This document shows, piece by piece, positions 51,376 to 62,900 of a stretch of DNA of 64,000 bases. The first letter of the stretch is position 1, and each line of letters starts with the position of its first letter. The notes under the pieces are model-generated. The model worked only from the letters and a program-made list of their open reading frames with translations. It had not been told where the DNA came from and did not search any database. This DNA is from Tachypleus tridentatus. Taxonomy: Eukaryota; Arthropoda; Merostomata; Xiphosura; Limulidae. Both the position numbers and the translations under genes were made by a program. The DNA lies in contig NC_134834.1 of NCBI RefSeq assembly GCF_004210375.1, positions 150,755,009-150,819,008 on the forward strand. Direction: 5' to 3'.

Positions 51376-52211
51376 AAGCTGTACATTGAAATAAAAGTAG
51401 TTTTCCACATTTTAAACAACAAATTGAGATTTCACCTCGTGAAGGAAAATACAACTATAGGTGTCTAGTGACGAAAATAAGAAATATATGATAGGAGCAC
51501 TATTTAATATATGAAATACTATATGCTACTTACGAGTGCCGTAAATTTTTTAAATTTCTCTTTCAAACCACTGTATGTTAATCATGTTACTATGCTAGGT
51601 CAGTATGGTAAAAGGTAGCATATATGTATATATTTTTACTTCCAATAACCTGCAAGTTTATGTGCCATTTTTCCTCGGTTGTCAAGATCGTTGCCATATG
51701 CTCGTGAGGTCGTAACGAAACTTTGCAGACGACAATGTTTTTGTAGTACTAAGAAAATACGCATATCCATTTAGGCATAATTACAAAAAAATTGGTCAAA
51801 CCTGTAAAAATGTAAAATGAATGTGGACATATATTATGGTGCAAAATTTCGAATAATCATAGACGAAGAGCAGTGAATTCATTCAGACAGATAAATTTTG
51901 CAGACGACAGTTTTTTCCAGCACATTTATAACACACTTAATTCATTTAGACCCAATATACAAACATGTCGGAAATCTGGCAAGTATTCTAGTAGAATAGG
52001 CGAATTGTTTGTTGAAGTTATATTTATTGCTGTGATCATATTTTGGTAATGGATTGTTATATTTTGAAAATAAAGCAACTTATAAAGTTTAATAATTCAT
52101 TATTTAATAGTAAAATGTAAACAAAAATTTTCAACCAGATGTTAAACTAATATTTACATGTAGGCCCAGGAATGTAGGCTAAATATATTGTCTGATAAGG
52201 CATTTTTGAGG
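51376..52211. other. Intergenic; one short direct repeat
   Basis: No gene. AACTTTGCAGACGACAATGT near 51718 and AATTTTGCAGACGACAGTTT near 51894 are direct copies about 180 bp apart, possibly part of an unrecognised repeat. Confidence 0.4.
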
Positions 52212-52731
52212 TATCGTATTTTCCGGCGTGGAAGACGCACCCCGATTTTGATTAGCTAAATTTTGAAAAAAAACCAACAACAAACAAACAAGAATAAGGT
52301 CGCAGCACTTCCACTAATCTTACCAAGATGTTTCGTGGATTGTTTAGTTACCTACGGTACATTAATCCTCTTGCCCACTTCTTATTTTGTGTTATATGCT
52401 TATCATATCTACCTTTGAGAGAGGGTACCTTATATTACCACTAGAATATCTATATTATCAGTAATAACGTTATTCTAAACCTGAGGAGTTAAAAAAGTGC
52501 CAGCATTTCAGCATCATATGTACGGTGACCTGTTTTTGTTTATTTATTTGTTATTTATTACCAAGTAACTTGTACATTTCATTCTGGGTTGTATTACTGT
52601 AGTATTGAAACGCCTCTTCTAGGCTTAGGTTTAGGCCTATGAGCAACGTAACCTTTGGTCTGGAAAGACGCAGGGTAAAATTTTGACTTATTCTGGGGGG
52701 CATAGCGTCGTAGACGTCGGGAAATACGGTA
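52212..52731. mobile_element. Nonautonomous DNA transposon with ~33-bp TIRs
   Basis: Left end TATCGTATTTTCCGGCGTGG followed by AAGACGCACCCC; right end inverted reads ATACCGTATTTCCCGACGTC and then a diverged GACGC...CCCC part. The pair defines a 520-bp element without coding capacity. Ends of the type CCGTATTTTCCGGCGTATAAGACGCACC occur in DNA transposons of several animals; superfamily not assigned. Confidence 0.65.
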
Positions 52732-55700
52732 TGTATGCCAGTCCGAATGAACACACATGTTGTATTAATAAATATAGGCCCTACCTATATTATGAACAAC
52801 TGTAATAAAATGAGTTATTAATGTTTCACATAAGTAAATTCTTTTATTCGGAAGTTCAGGCAAAAATTTGCTTTTAAAAATTAACGCTAAATTTGAAAAA
52901 CCAATAAACAATGCAGTGTTAGGTGATATCGCTAAATAATTAGGTTTTAGTATTGACTAGTGATTTCAGGCTTTTGTTGCCTTTACAACTAGTTCATTGT
53001 GATTAGCATGATCTGGTTATGAATCCCCTGATTTCAGAGCTTTTATCTCTATTTCTAGTAATATTGTTGCTATAAAAATGAAAACAGACAAATCAATTTT
53101 TAAACTGAAATTCAATACTTGTATTTAGAAAAAACAACATAAACTTCACACCTAAATTCGTTTTAAACCTGATGTCTGTTTTCAAATATTTTTGAAGTCA
53201 TCATGTGTACACTCGTAATATTTGCATTTTTCCTTATTTTTTTAACACGGTAATGTGAACAACATATTTCTTGGGAGTATTCTGACTTCCAAACAATGAA
53301 AAATTAATTATCCAAGCTGCAAAAAAAAAACCCATGGGAACATATAACCGATGTTCATATTGTTGTATTAGCATAGAAAAAGCCAGTAATGGGAACTTTG
53401 TGTTCTGCAAACGTGTTGATTTCATAAAAATGGAAACAAAGATCTTGTTGATAATATATGGTAGCATAAGGAAATTGATTGTTTTTATTAATTTCAAAAG
53501 AAATAGATGGGATATTCCCCATCACATCTAAACCTACTTATAGAACATTAAAAAATAGTTATTAATTTGTGAAAAAAAGGAATAGGAAGAGGAGATAGGT
53601 TGGGGGTTTGACCTGTCTACTGGGTCTGTGTCTGCTTATACAACGTCAAAGAATGCAGTTGGAGAAATTAAACATACACAGTGTGAAATAAAATCTAAAC
53701 ATCACATTTTATTTAATACTTGAGTAACCAGAACACAGGTGAGAGGTCTGTATAGTTAGTTGCCTTTCTTAGATTATGTATTAGATATCTTTAGCAGCTT
53801 TGCTGTAAAACATTTAGGGTAAATAACGTAGTGACAATAGACTGTGGATCAACCCTCAAACCATGGGGTCATCTGCATACATGCCCACTATGAAGCTTTA
53901 TGCTTAACAAATGGTCATTATGGCAACATATTGATTGCTTGAAACAATTAGAAACTAAATTATTAGTCAATTGTTGAAATAATAAAACAGCAATACTCAG
54001 AAACAAGAACCACCTTACTGATTAATTGAATAATCTTAGAGGAAATAGTTAATGATTTAATCACATGGCTTTAGTACTGAAGGTGTAGAAATTGTTTTTT
54101 TTAATGTGCTTATAGTTGTATATCTGGTGTAGTAGGAGTTATACTTTTATATTCCTGATGGAGTGAGAGTTTGTCTAGTCATGATGGTGATGGGCTGACA
54201 GTTGTTTAGTGTTGGTTTTATTGGTTATACTCCTTATCAGAGAAAAGTACTTTCTTTGGAAGTTACCTTTGTAGTTGTTTTAATATTAATATTCATTAGG
54301 TACACACCTGATTAGTTACCTGTTAGAATAAGGCTGTTTTATAGTTGCTTGTTCAGTGAGTTGTTATTTGTATTGTATCCCAGTGTTTATGATGGAGCAG
54401 TTGTTGTTTTTATAGTTATGTTCTTTATGAGATGGAAGTAGTTTTTGTAATCAAAATTTTATAGTTAGGTTTGAATTTAAATATATTATTTTAAGAAACA
54501 ATGTTCCCTTTTACAGCAATCCATTTTTCTCCTTTCCAGAAGGAACATGTATCTTGAATGTTTATTTTTAAATATATTCCATAATTAGTGAGTGTCTCCA
54601 AAATATTTGCTCAGTTCACAGGTAACTGTTATTATATACTTTCAAAATTTGCCTATTGTGAAATTTCAAATCAAATTTAATTATTAGTGATCTCCATACA
54701 CAGTAAAACATCAAACCTAATTGATCAATAATTACTTCTAACCAGATAAATATTCTCCTATCTTTATTAGAAGTTAACAATAAATCAAAAATAGCATTGT
54801 TCTTGTGATTCCCTGAATGGTTTCTAACACTTCCATTATCACAACCTCTATAACAGTTAAAATCTTAAACTCCTTGTAGTTTCATATGCTGTTCTGAAAC
54901 TAAAAGAATTTCCCCCTTATAACCACCAACAGAAATGTTAACAGATCTAACTGTATTCCTGTTATCTTTGATGTCCTTGTCTTGAACGGTTTGTAACCCA
55001 CAGTTTACATACAAAGCCACTCAGTTCTTATAAACAACCTATAACCATATTCACAGCATCATAACTGTCTAAACTGAGTTAGGTTTCAGTTGCATCAAAA
55101 CCCTCTTTTCCCCATAGTGCTCTAGAGTCATACATTTCTTATACTTCTAAAATCACAATAATAACAGGATAGATTACCATTACTTCCGTACTTGGTTCTT
55201 ACCCTACACTTTTCTAGTGTTTACTATTGTACAGTTTTGATTTAATGTTCTATTTAAACATTCCAAAAATCTCTTCCCATCCATTGAATGACTCCCATAA
55301 ATCCAATCAACCACTGTACTCATCCTTATGTATTACCTAAGCCTAACATTCAGCCCTAATGACCTATTTATAATTTTATCCCAGACAGAGTTGTTATGGT
55401 CTTTTTGTTTAAATGCTTTTTATCTACCTTTGTGCACAACAAAAACTGCTAGCATAAGCCATTATCTTTTCCACACATATGTATGATTAACCCTCTCCAT
55501 TTCTTCATCTGCAAAAGCTAAAGTTAAACATTAGTAAGCTACTGTACCCTTTATGTGCAAGTTCCACTTTAAATTCTGTTGCTATTTTTACACTGCTTGC
55601 ACTAGACTCCAAGATGTAAACTGTACATCTTCATTAGTAGTTTCCTTAAAAGTACATGCCAGTCCTGAGTAAAAAAAAACCATTATTCTTAATCATTGTT

Positions 55701-56300
55701 GTCTGTAAGTAAAATATCAGCATTAAATCTGATTCATGCCTGTTGACAACTTGAGGTTCTAGATATGTGAGATATGAGGAGATAATGTTATTACTAATTT
55801 TGTTAGGTTATGTAAATCTTTGGTAAAAGACACGTTTATTGTTTCAAATTCTTTGCAATATTCAGTTTTTTTCCACCGTGAACAGACAGGGTACCAACTA
55901 ACTGACTTAACATTACTGTGGATTGGTAAAGTTATAGTAAACATGGGAATGTAACTTTGTTTCTGTCAATCACTTAGGGCTGTTATAGTAAACCAATCCT
56001 TTAACACTTGTATACAAGCTTAAGAAATACTTTTAACATTGTGCTGAGCTGTAGAGTGTATATTTAGTTGCACAAACAAATACACTTCATCTTATTTAAT
56101 GCTTTAAACATATTTTCACTGTAGTCTGAGATTTAAGGGAAAATTATGTCTCAGGTATGCATGAGGTCAGGCATTGTAGCAGTTGTAACTTTATTAAATC
56201 CATTGATGTATTTTGTACAAAGTAAGAAACACATTTGATTGTCCCTAAACAGCTTACATTTTAGGTTTTCTTAGGATATATATATATATCTACATTTACA
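52732..56300. other. Intergenic, nothing recognised
   Basis: About 3.5 kb of AT-rich sequence with only short frames (for example 53234-53531, 55759-55944) that lack features. Poly-A and poly-T runs only. Confidence 0.4.
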
Positions 56301-56311
56301 TTTATACAAAA

Positions 56312-56317
56312 TTTATT
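56312..56317 (-). terminator. PLEKHG5: Candidate poly(A) signal for PLEKHG5
   Basis: TTTATT on the plus strand is AATAAA on the minus strand, about 640 nt after the inferred stop. It is one of several possible sites and is unsupported by expression data. Confidence 0.25.
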
Positions 56318-56953
56318 ATTAATTTATGCCTGTATACACACAATGTTGGGCTATTATGACTAGTGCCATTCCTGTGATAAGATATTTATCTACTGAATTT
56401 AATTAGCTCCTGTTTACTATTGGTTTAGAAGTTTGTTCTTCACAAAATACAGATTAATAAGACTAGAAAAGGAAATATGTCACAACATTAAAACTATTAC
56501 ATACTTGAGAATTAGGTTTACAGGTGTGAAAAGGAGGCTTAAAGTTTGTAGAACAAACATTAATGTTTACCACTAGAAATACGTGTATACATCCCAGAAT
56601 TGTACCATGTTGACCACATTACAAGCTAGATGATGGCCCCAACTTAATTAAAACTGAGATTTGTGGTGGGTTTTCACCCAGTATAAAAATCACAGCTGCC
56701 TGTAGGCTGTTATGGCAACAACTGCCATGTGATGCAGTGCATATATTATTTTGTAACTTAATCATGGATAGGTAAGGGAGCTAGTACATTATTTTAGATT
56801 GGTGAAAGTAAGATACTTCCTCTATTTATAATGTGCTGCTTCATTGGTTAACTGTCTGGTAAGATCCCACTTTACTCATTTCTGTTGAACCACCACAAAC
56901 TTCCCATCTTCTTCAGTAAAGTACAATTTCCACTTCATGACTCAACACTGTAG

Positions 56954-56963
56954 TCACACTTCC
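56954..56963 (-). CDS. PLEKHG5: PLEKHG5 last coding exon: 10 nt encoding -SEV stop
   Basis: After the acceptor TTTTTCTAG the exon reads G GAA GTG TGA, completing Ser and adding Glu-Val-stop. The resulting end, EASEV, equals the human PLEKHG5 terminus ASEV as I remember it, a PDZ ligand that binds Mupp1/Patj. The rest of the exon is 3' UTR of unknown length. Confidence 0.8.
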
Positions 56964-59900
56964 CTAGAAAAAGAATAATTCATAACTGGTTAATTATTTT
57001 ATGTATTTGATACACAATTATGTCGTAGTTTACTCTGACTATAATAGTAATAGTAGAAGAATATAAGTAGCACTTACGAAGCTTCAACAGAGTAACTATT
57101 CAGAATCAACTCCTTCATTCTACGAAGATCTACCTTATTGCGTTGGTTGTGTCCACTAGTCAGTTTAATCTGAACGGATGAAATGCCATCTCTGACCTCA
57201 CTCACATCAAGCTCAAAGTTTGGTGTCACAGGTTCAGGGTCTGTTGATGAAGTTCCAACATCCCCATTGATCATGATCAGATGCTGACCAGGTTTTGATT
57301 CTGTCATTGGTTCTTGTTCTCCTGTACTGAGGAAAGAAGATGTACTGCTTTCCACACCACTGGAACAAATAGATTCAGAACTAAGGCATGTGGAAGCACC
57401 GGTGGCTTTCATTAACTTTCCTGAACCCAAACTGTTGAAGTTTTCTTTAGACTCATAGTTATTCCAAGAGAGTCGTTTATGGATCGTGTTGTCTTGTTTA
57501 CTTTCTTTTTTCAGGGTTTCCACAGTATCTGCTGTATGGTAACGCCTTTCATCACGGGCTGATCTCTTAATGTTCAGTCTGCGACCACTTTCTTTGCTCG
57601 AGTCGCATTCAGTAGGTGGCACTTCACTTGGGGGTGCCATGATGCTTACTTGTCCAGATAAATGTCTTGTTTTTAAAAGAGGTGGTTTGATAATCAAACT
57701 TTGTGGCTGTATTTCTCCATCAGAGGGTGGTGACTTTTTTCTGAGTTGAGTTTCTGGTGCTAGAGAGCTGTAGGGTGGTGGAATAATAGGAACCTGTTGT
57801 AGAGAAATGGGCTGTTTAGTGTTGGTACGAGATAACCTATGAACATGTAAATATTGAAGTATTTGTAGAATTGTTGTTCACCACAGTAAGTACTCCTTTA
57901 GACATGAACTTGGCCCTAAAGTAATGTTTCATATATTTGTTTCTCCTATTCAGCTTTGTAAGATTCTGAGACTATCACAACATGACAAATTCATAAACTC
58001 ACTAAAATTAGCAGCCCTTAAGAAAAACTGAATAGAACTTCATGGTTATTTTTCTTGCACTACAATAAACAATGCTCTTGTCATCACCTCAACAGTAGTA
58101 GTTTAGTGATTTAAAACTTTACAACAAAATGTTTTAAACAGGTGAAAACTTGGATTGATCTGTTATCAGTAGTATTGAAAATCAGATAATTAAAGATACA
58201 GCTCAACTAGTTGTACATAATCCTTAAACAGGGAGATCCTATGTTTAAATTTCTTTACCTCGCATCCTTACTCTGTTTCTTGAACAGATGGAAATGACAT
58301 ACATATGAAAGAGAGTTGTTTTCTACTACTCCCAACTACCTAAAACAACACAATCTCTAAAACTTTTGTGGCACCACTGAAGGTAAACTATTTTATAGGC
58401 TGACTACCCTGGTAGAAGACTACCTACCTTCAGTCTACTTGTGTGTTTTATTATCTACAAGTCCTGGTCATTGTCTTCTTTCTTGTGATGATGTGTAACA
58501 CATAAATTCATAATGATTGTAGTTGAAGTGTCTGCACAAACGTGGTGTTTGGTACCATATATCAGTGGTCATCATCAACAGTGGATGTTGGTAGTACCTT
58601 GAAATAACTTCACTAACACATACAGTTTCAAACATGAAGTTCTGTTTACTTCTGGTTTCATGTGTCTCATGAATGAAGATTCCTTTATTTGAAGAAATAT
58701 TTCATTGTGTGCTGAGGTCTGTTTTATTAGCTGTCCATCATCCATGTTGTTTCATGTAGGTAAAGCACCTTACATCATTTGGTTATTTAATTTGTGCAAC
58801 TAGGTGACATACCATGAAACAAAGATGTTAGTGAAATGTTATTTGAAGGAACTACCAACCTCCATATTGTTTTGTAGTTATCACTTCATGCTATAAAATG
58901 TTATTTCTATTTTTAAAGTAACTGTTTAGACACAAAGGAAAAAAATGGACTTTCAGACTGTGCCTACAGTTGGTATCTAGACACAGTATGTGGAAAGTTT
59001 TTATCCAACTCCTAGGTAGCTGGTGTAATAAGTAAACCCAGATCTTTTCACTTGACTGCTTTATCTAAAGGTTCTCTTGTAAGGCTACAAGAATAATTAA
59101 GTTGTAATAAAGTATATATAACCTTACATAAGAATAGAAGATCAAAAGAAACCCCTGGTTTTTTTAACAATAGTTTTATGTAATGAATTAATCACCTTCA
59201 GTAATTGTCAGCCACTACTAATTACTTTCTCCTACATGCTAGTTAAATGATATTTTATTGGTGACCACGATATCTGAAACATTAGCAACTAGCCTATCTA
59301 GATTTATTCTTACACAACGATCAATATATATTTTTTAAAAGGGGATGAGATGGGGCGGCTAATACAATAAGTAATGGTTCTGTCCTTAGTTTTTCTTACT
59401 TCGTTCCTTCATTTATTTTATAAATTTTACTTACTTGAACAGGTCGTGGCATTTGGTGTTTCTCTACACTACCATGCTCTACACTCAAGGTGCTTGGGGT
59501 TGGCTCACTAGGGTCCACTCCTCGAAGAAAAAAGTTTCTTCTGTTAGTTCGTGGTGATGTCACCGTGACACTGACCGGTCCAGAGCGTGTTTCAAAACTA
59601 TGTGCACGAGGTTTGTCATTGCTGTTATCATTAGCTAAGCTGGGATTCCTTAGGTCACCTAGTTCAAAACTAGTGGCTTTGTTTTGATTCTGACTTGTCT
59701 GTAAAAACCAATAACTGGTGTTGAGATCTTTTGAGAGGGTGGAGTCACCAAGAACAAGCACAGAACATTAACTTACAATTCACCAAGATGTCTTCCCACT
59801 TATAAAAAAGGAAAGAACTGTTTCAATATAATTGTATAAATATTCAAATTGATAAGACATACAGACAGTTAGTAAAAAGCTGACTGCTGTTAGATTTATA

Positions 59901-62900
59901 GTCATGTTTTGTGTATTATGACTAAATCTGGTGTTTTCTTATAGTGAAGCTTATTTCTTCTTAGAAACTACCTTTTCAATAATAACATTGTCTTACTGGA
60001 GATACTGTGAGTCCTCCAACTGAGGACGTGGAAGCTGGATCACTGGAAATGTCTACAGATCCACTGTGAGAATGAACCAAGCTAGACTGACTAGAACTCT
60101 GAGGAGAAAGTACATTCAAGGTTCCAAGTAGAAAAGGACTACCAAAGCCTTCATTTTCTTCATATTCATTTGACAACAACTGGAGACTGGGCTGATGTTG
60201 GGAAGTACGTTTAGCTTCCTGGTAATCTTCCTGAGGAAGGGAGAGACAATCTTGCTTACGTGGAATTTAAGTAGTGAGATTAAATTTGACAAGACTTGCA
60301 TGTAACCAGTGATAATACTGTGTCTCATTATTGCCATTAAAATGTCAGAATTGAAATCTGACAGCTAAGAGTTTTGTTCTATATGAAAGTAACCAATCAG
60401 CAGAAGGATGGTAATATGGGTCAACAAACCTTACCTGGGCTTTTCTGATGTTGTCAATCCAGTTCCTGGGTTCCTGAGTGTACAGGATGAAAGCTGCTGT
60501 GACAACACAGAACTCGTTTAGATAAAGAACCAATAAACCTCCCCCATCTTTCAGTTCCCGAACTTTCAGCCGTTCAATCAGATAAGGTTGCCGAACAATC
60601 CTTACCTTGTCACCTTTCTTACCCACAGCTTTGCATATGAGAAACATGTCTGTGAAGAGAAAGCAGTGAACGTCCACCTAATGGAGAAGAACATGGATGG
60701 ATTAGTGTTGAGGTTTAAGAACTTCTGTTAATAGGAAACTAAGACAAGTTTCAAGTAGTTAATTAGTGTACTTGGAAGTTATTATAGCTTGTATAAACAT
60801 TTGTATGTTGAGCTCATGTGATGATGGAAAGATTAATTATTGATCTTAAAATAGTTTATGGATAGAAAACCTCTTACCTGTGTGTTTGCAGATAATACTA
60901 CATCTGAAGATGATTACAGTTTTTCTGTCACAAATTAGGTAAAACGGTAACTGATGGAAGTTCTCAATTTCTGCTTGGGATCTAATGGCTACAGTCAAAT
61001 AAGACTGTAAGGAAGCTGTCCTTAATTGTATTGGTATGAAACTTGGAAAATCAAACTAAAATCTGTGAAAGGTTTCGTTTATCTAGGTGTACATTTTAGT
61101 TTTATTACAAATTCTTATAAAAACCAAAGTTTGGGCTTTATTAAAGATGGTAAAACATTACAACAAAGATTAGCCATGGCAAAGAACTAATATTGACTTC
61201 ACTACTCTACCATCTATCTGATCATGGAGAACATTCTTTAACAATACACGACCTTTCTGGATGGAAAACTGCAGGAGTGAAAACACCCACTTTCAAATCA
61301 ATAGCTTGTGATACAGAGATGGTAGTTAGTTGTATAGTCAGTGGTAGATAAACGCACTTTATTTCTCAAGGACTAAAATAATGAATCCATTAAATAATCT
61401 AAAATGATGGATTATTCTTTATGTACCATTAAGAAACTGTCTTTTTTAACCAACAGTTTTATTTATCTATGGCAATATTTTCAAAGCCTGTAATACTTAC
61501 TTCACATTTAAAGACTTCTGTCTTTAATTATAATCATTGAATAAAATCAGAGCTATTCTGCCTCCTCGTCCTAATGTTGGAACACTGAAATACAGGCTGT
61601 AGTGAGTGAACTATAGAGACAAAGACAACTTGAATAGCTTCTTCAGAATGTTTTTTGTGAGTAAAATGAAGATACCTCTTGCTTGAACATATCCACTTGA
61701 GTTGAATGTTGAAACAGCTGGTTCTTTACACACAAAAATTTTATGTTATGTACATAATGCTACATTGGTTCCACTGCCAGATGGATACTGACTCCAATAT
61801 ACATCCCTTCTGTGAATGTGACAGAATTGATTGCTAAAAATAGTGTATGACTTTTGAGTGTGTGTGTGTGTTTTTCTTATAGCAAAGCCACATCGGGCTA
61901 TCTGCTCAGCCCATCGAGGGGAATCGAACCCCTGATTTTAGCATTGTAAATCCGGAGACATACAGCTGTACTAGCGGGGGGCGACTTTTGAGAAGTGTAT
62001 CAAATAAGCTCAAACAATGACGGAAACTTATGGTACCTTGCTAGAAGATGAGTCTCGGAGCTTGAGTCCAGCACTTTCCACAATAAGTTGTCTTGTCTGT
62101 TGGTCACTACATCCAGGCATGGGCTGGGTAAGGTCAAGATTCAAATAGTTCTGCTCACGTAGGGTCTGAAAGAACAGCAGGTTTAAGAAAAGCACAGGTT
62201 AGGAGGTAATAAGTAACTGGGGTTTCCTTTCTGACTAAAAATCTTATCACATATTTATCAAATTTTTGGTGAATTAATACACAGTTTTATACTAATACTT
62301 AAAATGAAAATAACCCACCTTCTCCACTTCTTCATTGATGTTATCAATAACATCATAGCTTTCTATCCGACTAAGGATCGAGGCTAATCGTTTCTTTTCG
62401 TGATGGTGAGATATACTTGAGTTAACATTCTGAACAAAAGATTCCACACTTTCTTTCTGACAAAAACCAACAAAGAACAATGCTGAGTTTGTTCCCACCT
62501 TCTATGTGTTTTTAGTGAATTACTAAACATTGTTACACTAAGAATGAAGAGATTAAAAATACAATAATGGATTACAGTACAAACAGCTTAACAGTTTTCA
62601 GGCATACAGAGATTAAAATAATACTATTTTATGTGCTATAGATGCACGTTGTAGGGTTTCTTAAATATCTAAAAGTTAAACATAAAAAACTTGAAAATTG
62701 ACATACACAGTTTAAAATATTTTTTTTTCAAGACAGTAACAGGGTGCCTAAGTTATTTCATGCATTCCATTGCTTATAACTCCCAGGTAGTATATGAAAG
62801 GGTTCAAAATTGGAAACACATACCTGTATTGTGCTGGGTGGAATTAATCCATGTGCACTGGTTGCATGACCCCTTGGTGACCTGAAGGTAGCTTTGTGGG

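Noticed and set aside
52551-52754. Minus-strand 67-codon frame
   Set aside because: Covers the right terminal repeat of a non-coding DNA transposon.
57698-57836. Upstream acceptor at 57837 for the long PLEKHG5 exon
   Set aside because: The frame would stay open, but its phase does not fit the exon ending at 59435 and no bridging exon was found; the acceptor at 57793 fits directly. Kept as an alternative only.
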